Part shown: piece after piece, positions 35,101 through 46,870 of the stretch | Layout of the letters: each line of letters starts with the position of its first letter | Numbering within the stretch: the first letter of the stretch is position 1 | NCBI GenBank assembly: GCA_022497155.1 | Contig: MU385717.1 | Coordinates: 62,001-126,000 of the forward strand | Source of the DNA: Whalleya microplaca | Taxonomy: Eukaryota; Ascomycota; Sordariomycetes; Xylariales; Xylariaceae | DNA length: 64,000 nucleotides | Reading direction: 5' to 3' | Program-made: the position numbers and the translations under genes | Notes under the pieces: model-generated | What the model was told of the DNA's origin: nothing | What the model saw: only the letters and a program-made list of their open reading frames with translations | The model's database searches: none

Positions 35101-35726
35101 TACAGGCATTTCCTATACTTCCTTTTGTCCACTGTCGTTCCGGGCCCTATTGCGACCCCTTGCGTTCAGTCTACCACTATTGCCACGAACTTGGGAAGAC
35201 TTACTGGCAGGTCTAACAACTGATGTGCTGTGGAACGTGGCAGATCCTGTACATTCATCTTCAATCTTTCTGCACCCTTGTACGTGACTTGCCGTACATT
35301 CATTGCTCCAACCCCGCCACCTGCTTTGGCCTCCGCTCTGTGCCGTGCTTCTACAACCGCGGCGATCACTTTTCACTATTTTGGGGTCTCTTATGCTGTT
35401 GAACATAGCATCATGCTCATGCCTACCTCCCCACATTAGCAAGGGTTTCGGTCCGTTCAAGTGCCGCCGTCTAGAGTGACTACACCCTACCAAGGCCAGC
35501 GAGATACCTCTACCTCGTCTTTAAACATATAGGTTGAACTATCTCCCTCTCCCCCATCAGTTCAGCTTCCCTGCAGTACTAGACGCATTCATGCTTCACC
35601 CAACTGTTTCCCTCGTTCGAAGTTGCCTGTCGTCCATGACATACAAATCCAAGCGAGCTTGTCAGCCCACCAGCGTTATCTTCTCATCTATATCAAAAAG
35701 AATTCGCAACCACGGATTACTCAAAC
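26169..35726. other. 9.5-kb stretch without recognisable genes
   Basis: Between the NirA-type and XlnR-type genes I find only short overlapping frames, most without ATG, none with a domain. Base composition is ordinary, so this is not a RIP-degraded repeat block like 8292-11591. A low-complexity CCAAGAAA-type run is at about 27919-27962. The last kilobase or so before 35727 is pyrimidine-rich and likely the promoter and leader of the XlnR-type gene. Long noncoding RNA genes or decayed genes cannot be excluded. Confidence 0.5.
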
Positions 35727-35737
35727 ATGCTGTCTAA
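35591..35737 (+). other. Upstream ORF overlapping the XlnR-type start codon
   Basis: ATG at 35591 opens a 48-codon frame (MLHPTVSLVRS...) that ends at TAA 35735-35737, ten bases past the ATG of the main frame (35727), in a different frame. A second in-frame ATG lies at 35636. If the transcript starts upstream of 35591, this would reduce initiation at the main start. The transcription start is unknown. Confidence 0.4.
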
Positions 35738-38677
35738 TCCACTCCAACGGTTTTCACCGTACCATACGTTACCTTCTAACCCACTACTATCTAATGCTCA
35801 TATGCCCGGGGGCCATCTTCACGCAAATGGCCTAGACACTTTCGGTCACGGATCACAATATACCCTCCAGCACCTTCAACAGCATGTAGGCGTTCACGCC
35901 CCTCACCTGGCACGAGCACCACAGCCAAAACACCGGCAACACCCCTACGGAGGGTCGAATACTAGAGCCACAGGAGCAGCCGGCCCCATCAGAAGGAGGA
36001 TAAGTAGGGCGTGTGATCAGTGCAACCAACTGAGGACCAAGTGCGATGGACAACACCCTTGCGCTCATTGTATAGGTATGTAACTCTCCGGAGGCGTGTT
36101 TGTCTAAATCGAAGAGACTAATTATAGTAGAGTTTGGTCTGGGCTGCGAGTATATTCGGGAACGAAAGAAGCGAGGCAAAGCATCACGTAAGGATCTTGC
36201 CCAACAAGCAGCTCAGGCGGCTGCGGCTGCTACCCAGAACGGCCAGAAATCACCAAACCAGAATGATGACAGCGGAGCTTCTATAGAACCACAAAAGGAC
36301 GATTCGTGTTCCGTTAAACCGGAGCAACAGTCGAACTCCAGCGAGAAGGGGCTCAACGACATCGGCGAGGACGCAATGCAGCGCAGTCAGAGGACGGGAA
36401 GCCTTGATAGCTTGGCGGAGTTAAGTTCCCATCAACCTCATATGTCAAACCACCCAGGTGCGTTAGACAGAGACCAGCTTGATAGTCCCACCTCGTTAGA
36501 TCTCAATGGGTATGGCACTGTCCACCAGAACGCGTACGACAGGCAAGGTATGGGCCACATAATGAGTGGAACTACACACACTCCATATGGCTCAGGTCAA
36601 GGAAATCTCTCCAACTACCCTGAGATTCCATATGCGCTACAGACCCAGAGTCCTACCAACTACTCGGCTAATGCTCCTACAACATTCCGCATAGAAACTA
36701 GTCCACTGGGTGCATATCCCATGGCTGGGGAGTCTACTTCACCAGAATGGATGTCAATGTCCTCGCCTCCTCCACAGTACCAATCTCAAATTCCCCAGAA
36801 CAACTACCACCAACAACTACGATACCCAGTTCTCAACCCTCTACTCCCCCATCTTGGCAACATAATTCCCGTCTCTCTGGCTTGCGATTTGATCGATCTG
36901 TACTTTGCTAGTTCGTCCTCGGCACACGCTCATCCAATGTCACCTTACGTCCTCGGCTTCGTGTTTCGAAAACGGTCATTCCTTCACCCTAGTAAACCCA
37001 GACAGTGTCAACCGGCATTGTTAGCAAGCATACTTTGGGTAGCGGCGCAAACAAGCGATGCTCCATTCCTAACTAGTGTTCCCTCTGCCAGGGGCAAAAT
37101 ATGCCAGAAGCTGCTCGAGCTTACCGTTGGCCTACTCAAGCCACTTATTCACACGCCATCAGGCGAGGCCTCACCTGTCGCTAGTCCGGTCATCGATGGT
37201 GTTGCCTTAGGTGGATTAGGCGTTGCACTTCCCGGCTCGATGAGCATGGAAAACTTGACAGGAGAATCTGGTGCCTTTGGGGCCGCAGGAACATTGGATG
37301 ACGTTATCACTTACATACACTTAGCTACAGTAGTTTCTGCAAGCGAATATAAGGGTGCCAGCCTTCGGTGGTGGAATGCGGCATGGTCGCTTGCGAGGGA
37401 ACTGAAATTGGGCCGAGAACTACCAGTTAGCGCACAATCAATAGGACAAAATCACAACCACAATGAAGCCGACGCGGATGGCGAGACGGAGGACGGGCTA
37501 AGTAGCAGCATCAACGTTGGAGTCGTTGGCGAAGAGGATCGGGAGGAACGGAGACGTATATGGTGGCTCACCTACATTGTAGATCGCCATCTAGCATTAT
37601 GTTATAACCGGCCGCTATTCCTCCTAGACATCGAATGCGAAGGCCTTCTGCAACCTATGGACGATACCGAATGGCAAAACGGGAACTTCGACTCCTACAC
37701 AACAGATCCTGCGTTATCTGAGCAATCTGGTCCGAACGAGGGTCGGGTGCGTGGTCCACACTTCGAATGCACCGGCCATAGCATTTTTGGTTATTTCCTT
37801 CCCCTAATGACTATTCTGGGCGAAATCGTGGACCTTCACCATGCGCGTAACCACCCAAGATTTGGCATAGGATTTCGCTCGGCGAAAGAGTGGGAGGATC
37901 AACAGGCCGAGATCGTGCGGCACCTCGAGGCATACGAGCATAGTCTGAAAAGGTTCGAGCAGCGTCACTTCAATGCTAGTTCCGAAGACAAGAACGAACA
38001 ATCAGCCACTCTGGAAATGCCTACTGAACTCGAACACATGGATTCCCCCTCGGTAAGATCGGTGCACACGAACTCCTCGCGGATGACCGAGTCCGACATC
38101 CAGACTCGCATCGTCATGTCGTACGGCACCCACGTCATGCACGTACTTCATATCCTGCTTACCGGGAAGTGGGATCCCATCAACTTACTCGACGACAACG
38201 ACCTATGGATCTCCTCCCAGAGCTTCATCACCGCCACCGGCCACGCCGTGTCCGCCGCTGAGGCCATCAGCAACATCCTCGAGTACGACCCGGGCCTCGA
38301 GTTCATGCCCTTCTTCTTCGGCATCTACCTCCTGCAGGGCTCCTTCCTGCTTCTCCTCATCGCGGACAAGCTTCAGCTTGAGGCCTCCGCGAGCGTCGTC
38401 CGTGCCTGCGAGACCATCATTCGCGCACACGAGGCGTGTGTCGTTACGCTGAACACCGAGTACCAGGTAAGTCTAATCCCCTAATTATATACACGTATTT
38501 CAAATTCCAAGGGACTAACCAACTCGATCACAGCGCAACTTCAGCAAGGTAATGCGCAGTGCCCTGGCCCAGGTGCGCGGCCGCGTGCCCGAGGACCTGG
38601 GCGAGCAACACCAGCGCCGCCGGGAGCTCCTGGCGCTGTATCGGTGGACTGGCGACGGCACCGGGCTGGCGCTCTGA
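35727..38677 (+). CDS. xlnR: Xylanolytic transcriptional activator XlnR/Xyr1
   Basis: Three exons (35727-36075, 36131-38466, 38534-38677) give 942 aa, the usual length for XlnR/Xyr1. The start MLSNPLQR matches the Xyr1 N-terminus. The zinc cluster [20 protein letters not shown] continues to CAHCI; intron 1 interrupts it and resumes [20 protein letters not shown]. The central domain has [20 protein letters not shown], a stretch around [20 protein letters not shown], and [20 protein letters not shown]. The C-terminus ends [20 protein letters not shown] followed by [17 protein letters not shown]. The nuclear protein activates xylanase, cellulase and pentose-catabolic genes in response to xylose-type inducers; this is established for the family. 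The final exon is nearly invariant in the family, which fixes the 3' splice. Confidence 0.96.
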
Positions 38678-40285
38678 TCTACTATACTATCTATCTCCTT
38701 TGGTGTAGGTCCGACTGGCGTTTAAGGGGTCATTCCTCGGACAAGGTTCAAGGTATACCGGTACTACAAAAAGGGGCCGGGCGCCGAGTCTGGTTGCTTT
38801 ATTCTGCTTTGCTTTGCTTTACTTTGATCTTGATCCTGTCATGGTTCCGGCTGCTGACGAAAAAAGGATGTGTTTGGAAAATTACTTGTTGTGCTTTCGT
38901 GATTTTATACCATGCGGTGCCGGCTGCGGTGGCAGTCGCGGCTTGTTTGAATATGTATGTAGTGATCGAAGTTGCTGAAGATTGGTGAGGAGTTGGGTTG
39001 GCAAATCGGGGGTATTAAACAAACATTGTCTGTCTATAAGAGCGTTATATAAACCGTATGTATGATCGAACATATTGAATTTGGTTCTTCTCAAGCTGGA
39101 TTTCCTGTTCGTTGTTGTGCTACCGATATGTGTGGCTGAAATCGTACTCATTGGAAGGAAGCGCGGAGATGTCGAACTCAGGGGCTGTGTTGCTACTGGT
39201 GTATAAAAAGCCAATCAGAGTCTTGGTTTAAGTTTCAGATTACATATCTAGTTATACATTCGCACTTTGTGACACTGAAGAATTCTGAAAAGTTACTAGG
39301 TTGAGATTATACTGTAATGGGGTCGGGATATCGCCGGGTAACCAAGGGTATAACATATGCTTATACTCTTTTCTCTTCCAATATGCAGCTTTAGCAACAC
39401 GGCTAGCACTCAACACAATTGTGTTGCCTTTGATTGAAAGAGTCTGCTATTGATTTTAAGCCTGTAACCTTTCAATTTCTATGTATTGGCTCCCCCGTTA
39501 TACCTGGATATTCCACTCCCCCCCTGACAATATATACAACGACTTAATTTCACTTTGACTCTACATTTCGACTGTCGGAGCAAATAAGCTTTGTACACAA
39601 TAGCATTATAGTAGGTTCATTCAAAGTCGCCACAAGGGTAGGCGGTCGAGGATTCGATACGCCAGGGTTCATATCATATACTGCGTATACCACTATACAA
39701 AGTTTGTTGTTGTATGTTTATTGAGCGGGTCAAGCAGGCCACTGAATATCCCATACTTATACGTAGACAGCAGGTCGTAGTCGCAAATAGACCAGAACTT
39801 GCGTTGAAAAATGGGACTCAGAATCTCTGCTTGAAAGCAATCGACACCATGGTAACAACTATTATAATAAAGACACAATTGTCAATTCATCACAAAGAGA
39901 GCTTGAAACCCTCTTCCCAACGTTCGATGACTGTGAGACTAATAACTCGTGGATGGTCGCACCGGACATCGCCGTCGAACCTTGAACCCGGACCGCGGGG
40001 CCGATCGGTGGGTGGGGTAGTACTTACATACATACGCACGACATACTTAGGTACCTACTTCCATCGGCGATATCTCCATGCCGACTGAGGGGTAGCTAGC
40101 TGGACGGGCACCTTTGTTGATACCTTACGCAGTAATTCGTAACGAAGCAGTTCTTTCACGCTGTATATATTCATACAATTTTCTTGTTTGGATCACCATT
40201 GACTTTCACTTGACAGTTGAGCATACTCTAGATATATCACTCCTCTCCCCAAACAGTCTTTTCACTACTAGGATCTTGAAGAAAA
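38678..40285. other. Intergenic, no gene recognised
   Basis: This holds the 3' flank of the XlnR-type gene and the promoter of DcpS. Only short frames without domains. Confidence 0.6.
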
Positions 40286-41403
40286 ATGGCCACAGACGAA
40301 AGCAAACGGCGCGCCGAGTCGCTGATTCCCAAGTTCCAATTCGAACGCGTGTGGAACCAAGGTATGCCGCCATGACAGCAGTTCTCCGTTGTCAGTTCTG
40401 CAGCTCCCAAACACCATCTCTTTATACATAACATTATCGTACCTACGAATCAGAGCTGACAGAGCCCACACGAACAGAGGACGGCGGAAAACGCATCACG
40501 CTCTACGGCCAGATCGACGCCCAACCCGCCCTCCTGATCTTCGACCGCGCGCCGATCCCCGAGGCGCACGAGTACCTGCGCGCGCTGCCGGGGAGCCTGC
40601 GGAGCATCACGAACCTGAGCAACAACGACATCTACGCGTGGTTCCTGGGGTCGGGGGGCCCCATACTAACCGCGAACGGTAACAACGACGGTAACGACCG
40701 GTACGCGGACTACAAGCTGTCTTTGATCTGCCCGTGCACGGCGCAGCACCTCAAGAAGCACAGCCGGCAGGGGTACCGGTACGTGACGGAGACGCCGGCG
40801 ATCTACGCCGAGCACGTCCGCCCCTTCATGCGCGCGAACCGCGAGGCCGGGCGGCTGAACTGGGTCTACAACATCATCGAGGGGCGGAAGGAGGTGGAGG
40901 ACGTCATCTACAGGACGCCGCTGGGGCTTGGGGACGAGGAGGGCTTCCTGATGCTGCCGAATTTGCACTGGGACCGCCAGACCATCGAGGCGCTGCACCT
41001 GCTGGGCATCGTCGAACGGCGGGACCTGTGGAGCCTGCGCGATCTGAGGAAGAGGCATATCCCCTGGCTGCGACACATGAAGGACAAGCTCTTCGACGCC
41101 ACGGTGAAGACGTACCCGCAGATCGAGAAGGACCAGCTGAAGCTGTTCTGCCACTACCACCCTACGTACTACCACTTCCACATCCACGTCGTGCACGTCA
41201 TGCTCGACGCGACGGCGACGCAGTCGGTCGGGAAGGCGGTGGCACTGGATAGCATCATCGAGCAGCTGGAGTCAATGGCGGGGGACGAGGAGACGGGCAT
41301 GGACACGGTTTCGCTCAGTTACACGGTGGGCGAGGCATCAGACTTGTGGACGGATATATTTGAACCTCTTAAGCGCTCTGGTACAGCTTCTCCACCGCAA
41401 TAA
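40286..41403 (+). CDS. dcs1: Scavenger mRNA decapping enzyme DcpS (HIT family)
   Basis: Exons 40286-40361 and 40478-41403 give 333 aa. DcpS hydrolyses the m7GpppN cap left after 3'-to-5' mRNA decay. The N-terminal domain runs from MATDESKRRAESLIPKFQFE through YADYKLSLICPCTAQHLKKH. The C-terminal HIT domain contains LPNLHWDRQ and the histidine triad HFHIHVVHV preceded by CHYHPTYY, all complete. The acceptor chosen (CGAACAG) gives the expected EDGGKRITLYGQ sequence. The stop lies inside the last exon of the GILT-like gene on the other strand, so the two coding sequences overlap by 35 bp. Confidence 0.94.
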
Positions 41404-42327
41404 CAAGATCGTTGACTCCCGGCCCCGTCGGACAGTCGGTCCATTTCCCATCGTCCCTTATACAGTATATTTCGTTGTTCAGTCGGACCGTGCAGCTCTT
41501 CGTCACGCTCGCCTGATGATGACAAGGTTAGTATCTTCTCGGATGATAGATAGTATACTCGATAATACTCTTTGGAACGTACATCAGCACTCCTCCGAAT
41601 ACTCTCCCTTAGCATTCCCAAGCCAAAGGCGCCATCGTCTTTCGCGGCGCAGTCGTTCAGCTTCTCGAAGTCGATGGCGTGCTCCAACGCGCAGTCCTCC
41701 ACGAGCTCTCGCTGCGGGATCTCCTGGTAATCCCTCGTCAAGCACATAGTGAAACCGAGGTAGATCTTCGGATCCGGGTATAAATGGTGGGCGCATAGCT
41801 CGAGAACTGGACAAGCAGGAGTCAGTCAACAAACTTGTTTCGGGCTCGCTCCTGGAGACAGCTTCAGGTGTGTTTTGGTCTTAGGAGTTCCACGTACTGT
41901 TTCCCATGCACTCGGAAGGCCCGTGTCTGCAATCGACGCCGTCGTTTTCTGTCGGTGTACCGATGTAGGATAAGGTGAAGTTTACTTTATCCATCACGCG
42001 CATCATCGAAGGCAGAACCAGCTCCTTGAGACAGTCCTTCGCATCGGGACATTTGCTCATTATATGCGCCTCGAGGGGTACAAGCTCTTGTATGGTCGTG
42101 GTCGTGGTCGTGGTCGTGGTAGTGGGCGATGCTATTTTTTGAGCTTCCGTTGGGGGCGTGTTGGGCACGAACCGGCCAGCGTCCAACGATACGGGCTGGA
42201 AGACGTAAAGCGTGTACAGGACCAACGCGACGGTGGTCAAGAAGATGAAGGGGCCATGTCGACGTCGTGCGCGATTTCGAAGGGGCATTGTGTCCTCCGT
42301 GGTTGGGAGGCCGACCTTAGCAGCCAT
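41369..42327 (-). CDS. GILT-like thiol reductase, type II membrane anchored
   Basis: Exons 41898-42327, 41583-41806 and 41369-41512 give 265 aa from MAAKVGLPTT. One TM segment (GPFIFLTTVALVLYTLYVF, ~25-43) is followed by a poly-Thr stalk encoded by a hexanucleotide repeat. The thioredoxin-like GILT domain then has HIMSKCPDAKDCL (redox Cys pair, here C-X5-C rather than the animal C-X2-C) and the GILT signature CRHGPSECMGN spliced to ILELC. Later cysteines (EDCALEH, NDCAAKD, KSCTV, IYCIRD, TDCPTG) suggest a disulfide-rich luminal fold. Animal GILT reduces disulfides in lysosomes; a vacuolar or secretory-pathway role here is inference. An in-frame ATG at 42396 would add 23 hydrophobic residues and is less likely. 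Confidence 0.85.
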
Positions 42328-42915
42328 GCCGGCGGATGAATGTATCCGGTCAATATACAATATCACAATAATGAGGGTGACTATGATACGTTTCATTCAC
42401 TCAAGAAACCCGTAGTAGCCACACGTAATGGTATTATATAAAAAGCAAACGTTCACACGATGAGTCAAAAAGAAAGCGTTGCTGCAGAGCGATTAGGTGA
42501 TGATTGATGATGATGATGGAAGAGGGTATCGTGATCAATATTCAACACACGGGACCGGGAATGGCAGTCAATGATCATTGATAATCAAGGAGGGAGGGGG
42601 GAGCTCCATTCCGGGAGAGCCTCGATTTGGACGGGCTCTTATTGTTAGGTAGCTCCAGAGCCTTTTAACCTGAAGTTTCAGGTATGCATGTACCTAGGTA
42701 TCAGTATAGCAGTCCACTGATGAACCCACCAAACCCACTGCCATCCACTGCCATCCACTTGAATCTTGATTGCTTAAGCGGACTTGGCCTAGGTAGGTTA
42801 GGTACCGTATGTATGTATGTATGTACTTGGGTAGTGCCGGCCTGACCTCCCTGACCACCCCGACTTGCTGCTTGCCTGACCACCTGTAGGTACCTGTCCC
42901 TGACCGAGCAGGGTA

Positions 42916-43136
42916 GCTCAGCAAAAAGTCGCATACATGCCAAATTCCAACAGATTAAAAACAACACGTTTAAGGTGACAGCCTTCGTAATTAAAATAAA
43001 AATACTATCAATAAGAAAGTAGTGCCTTCAAATATTATTATGATATTTTTATTATTTTCTTTCTATGCTTGGAAGAATTAATATGCATTTATGAATACCT
43101 GGTGTGTCCGTGAAGGTGTGCGACTTTTTGCTGAGC
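42916..43136. mobile_element. MITE-like element with 18-bp perfect terminal inverted repeats
   Basis: GCTCAGCAAAAAGTCGCA at 42916-42933 recurs as its exact reverse complement at 43119-43136. They enclose 185 bp that are clearly more AT-rich than the surroundings and non-coding. Size, structure and the promoter-region location fit a miniature inverted-repeat element. No clean target-site duplication is visible, so transposition is not proven. Confidence 0.55.
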
Positions 43137-43762
43137 CCACCTGCCGAGGTATCGACTGTACCTGCCTGCCTGCTGTATGTACATATGCTTCGATAGGTAG
43201 TATTGGCTGTAAGATGTAGTGCGCGTATACATATGTACATAGCGTATCACACAGCTGCTACCTCACCTACTACCTATACTATGTAGTACATGTACATAAC
43301 ATACCTAGGCTGTCTAGGCTAGACTGGAAACTTACCTGGGCCCCGCGGTGTGAACCCCACCATCATCTCAAGTTCCCAGCTCCAGCACAGGTTCAATTCA
43401 AACGTTACCAACCTTTCGGCCAAATGACTGCATCCATGTCCACGGGTGTGTAGTGTTTATTGCATGCCCTCTACCCGCCCTAGCAACGATGCCCGGGTTC
43501 CTGATTCACCTTCACTAACTAACTAACTAATGGATCCTCCCGTGATTGTAACGTTTCTGACAATCCAAAGCCACGGACTCGGCAGTCCCCACTGCAAAGA
43601 ACCCGACAAAAGATATAATAAATAAGTCCATAGAGCCATGCTACCTATCAATATCACTTGACATGGAACCATTCACCCATTCACCCATTCACCTTTCAAC
43701 TTTGCCAAACTTTCCCATCCCCGAACCTGTCCAACTAACTACCAGCCTTTTCTGAACCACAT

Positions 43763-43835
43763 CTACCTGCCTACCTACCTGCCTACCTACCTGCCTACCT
43801 ACCTGCCTACCTACCTGCCTACCTACCTACCTACT
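43763..43835 (+). repeat. CCTACCTACCTG-type tandem repeat
   Basis: About six units of CTACCTGCCTAC (12-bp period built from CCTA/CCTG tetramers) lie 140 to 212 bp before the hexokinase-like start codon, in the presumed promoter or 5' UTR. Confidence 0.85.
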
Positions 43836-43974
43836 TGACCAATCTATCTAGAGCTCCCGTTTTCGTTCTCTAGGTTATGCAGTCGCCTGGCGTCGAATCC
43901 ACCACCATCATCCCTCTGAGCTACCGAGAACACCCCACGGTTTGGGGACTATATGTAGGCAGCCCGCAGCAGCA

Positions 43975-45806
43975 ATGGCTATCACGAGCACTCCAGTCGC
44001 AGTCATGAAGCCCGGCGTCGAGAACTACCTCAAGCCCCTTCAGATCGATGTGGCAGAGGCACACGCCCTGTCACGCGAGTTTTACCAGACGTTCAAGCAG
44101 TTGGCGGCCGAGTCTATGAACCAATTCCTCCCAACCCCCATATCAGAATCTATACTACGACCTGCCGACGGCAGGGTGACAGGACGGTACGCTATAACCG
44201 AACCTTTAACCGAACCTTTGGCCAGCCTGGCTGCTTATCCCTTATATCACATACCCCTACTCTCAAAAAAACTACTCTTTAGCTAGTTATAATATTTCAA
44301 TTGGTATTTCTGCTGTTCAGAGAGCTAACCCATCCAATAGGCACCTAGCCATTGACTTGTAAGCGTCAAGTGAAACCAGCCTCTGATCCACATAGCTTCA
44401 ACTGACTTCATCACAGCGGTGGTACTAACTTAAGGGCGGGTTTCGTTGAACTGTTCGGAGACGAAAAGATTTCAGAAACTAACGGATTGGGGGCCAATCC
44501 TAAGACGTCAGATTCACAACCATCACCTAGGCTGCGCCGGGTCCTGGAGAAGTCATGGCCTATTGAAGAGCACCTCAAGAATGAGAATGCCGATTCACTA
44601 TTTAGATGGGTCGGCAGCCGCATCGCTGAAGTTGTGCGGGAGGGTTGCAATGCATTTGATTTGCCTCGAGATCACCCGCTACCTATGGGCGTAACCTTCA
44701 GTTTTCCAATGAAACAAGAGACCCTAGCCGACGCGTTCATCATGTCCATGGGAAAGGGATACGCTATCACGTCGAGTCTGGACCTCGTAGAACATTTAAT
44801 TAACGGCTACGAAAGCTCGAAAAGCTCGGATTTGCCGCCCATCGAAATAGCAGCTATACTGAATGATGCGGTTGCAACCTTGGTGTCTTTCATATACCAA
44901 TCCAGGGAGGATGAGCATCGGAAAGCCGCGATGGGCCTGATCTGTGGGACCGGTAGCAATGCGACAGTGCCCCTCAGAAGAAGCGATCTCCACAAGGACA
45001 AACAGCCCGGGAAGGTTAAGGTCATGGAAAAAGATTCGACGGATCATATCAAGATCGCCGTGAACACCGAGTGGAGTATCTACGGGACGGCGGCACCTCT
45101 ACGCAAGTTCGGGCTGATCAACAAGTGGGACGCTGCGCTCGATGCTAGTCTTGACGCTGAAGGCCATGTTCCTGGATTTCAGCCTCTCGAATATATGACA
45201 GCAGGCCGATACTTGGGCGAGCTTGGACGGCTGATGTTGGTGGACTACCTTGAGAACCATTTGAACATTCCTCAGGATAATTTCCCTGCTCAACTATTAG
45301 TGCATTTCGGCCTCACCACCACTTTTCTCAGCCATTTTCGCCCCTTGGACACCGCAACATTGGTGCAGAAGCTTGAGGCCGAATTCCCCCAGTCGACTGC
45401 CAAGGCACCGTTTCAATGGACTGAGGAGATAGCGGAGGTTTTGTACGACTTTGCCCAGGCGATTGAATACCGAGCAGCTGCTATCATCGCAGCCGCCACC
45501 ATAGGCCTATTGGAATGTGCCGGTGATATCCCAACCCAACAACCGTTGCATAACCGAACCAACAACGGCTCAGGTGCGCCTGAACAAGGACCCAAAGTTG
45601 ACCTCATTGTTGGATATACCGGAGGATGTATCGTTCACTTCCAAGACTACTTAGCCGATTGCCAAGACCTTCTCGATGCGATTATCGAAGCAGAGTTTGG
45701 GGAGAATGGCCCCGTTCGCGTCGTTCTGAGCCCTTGTCACGATGGAGGTATTACTGGGGCTGGCATATTATGTGGTGCCGCACAGGCAAAATCTAAAGAC
45801 GTCTGA
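43975..45806 (+). CDS. Hexokinase-like protein, atypical (HxkC/XprF type)
   Basis: Three exons close in frame: 43975-44186, an 18-nt exon 44341-44358, and 44417-45806 (539 aa). The tiny exon supplies HLAID of the phosphate-1 motif, giving HLAIDFGGTNLRAGFVEL. Further hexokinase blocks are LPMGVTFSFPMKQ, the NDAVATLV Asp, GLICGTGSNA and NTEWSIYG. The block after the sugar-binding strand reads IMSMGKGYAIT where active enzymes have a WTKGF-type sequence, and other active-site neighbours differ. This fits the atypical HxkC/XprF group, in which XprF regulates extracellular proteases under carbon starvation rather than feeding glycolysis (established in Aspergillus). Whether this one phosphorylates sugar cannot be decided by eye. 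Confidence 0.8.
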
Positions 45807-46870
45807 AAGTCTATCACGGGGGGCAGATTTGTTACTTCCTATTCCGGCGTTTGAAGGCGTACATCCACATTTACTATCCAAGGGACTAACATTGCAAGAA
45901 GTGTAGTTCCACATGCTAGACATTTCCTGCGTTTTACATAGACTTACGTTGGTTGCTTGACAGCAATGTCATTTTCATGCGTGGGTTGCCATATCTTGGC
46001 AACAGCCAACGTTGTGCAAACAAAGACGGTGTTGGGCCGTGACTAATACGACGATGATTTAACCTAACCTAACCCACTTCTCGGCGGCGTGACTCAGGTG
46101 AACCTCTTCTTATCAGGCTTGGAATAGACATTATCCCCGTGCTAGGTTCTTGATGAGTAGCATTTTACTAGTGAAAGATGCACGCACTGAATAGGCGTCC
46201 AAAGCCTCGTACGATAACCTCGGAGCATCTTCTGCTTCTAAGTGTTGAACAGTGAAGACACAAGCACTACGATATATTACGTGATTTTAGCAGTTACAGA
46301 TCTGAGATCTTCCACGGCGAAGCTCCAACTACCACCCCCACTACTGCCTGGGCGGCAAATGACCGTGATCCCTGCCCGTTTGCGGACTGCGTCTGCACGA
46401 GGACCTGCAGGTCCGGCGCATTCCTTGGGGCCAGGGGAGGGAGGGGCTAACCGCTAACATGTGGACGTACTGCCTAGTATAATGTTGGAACATAGCACAC
46501 ACGCGCTCACTTGCACTGCCTACATAGATATAACAATAACAGCGCCTTTTCGTTAGTCATTATTTGCCTTCGTTATGTCTTCGGCGTTTATAAATGGAAG
46601 AAGGTCTCATCCTTCGTTAGCTTTGGCCTTGGTTTTCTATCTATCCGTACATAATACCGCCGGTTACCGATTGTTTCTAGTGGAGTATAGGTCAGGTACG
46701 GAGAGACCAGATTCTGACAGCTGTCGACGAGACAAAGTCTTGGATGATCTAAGATATATACAACACCGTCACGAGGCCGCGAAACTTTTGTTTTAATTTA
46801 CTGCTTCAAGAGCCGTTCGTTTTATCCCCAGGATAACATTTGGCTATCCAGAGAGCCAATAACCACTGCC
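45807..46870. other. Intergenic, no gene recognised
   Basis: 3' flank of the hexokinase-like gene and promoter of the MFS transporter. Short frames only. Confidence 0.6.

Larger units (their letters stand above)
42328..43974. other. Divergent intergenic region with simple repeats and a hairpin element
   Basis: This lies between the GILT-like gene (minus) and the hexokinase-like gene (plus). It contains GTAT/CCTA-rich simple sequence, the inverted-repeat element at 42916-43136 and the CCTACCTACCTG-type array at 43763-43835. No gene is visible. Confidence 0.6.
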
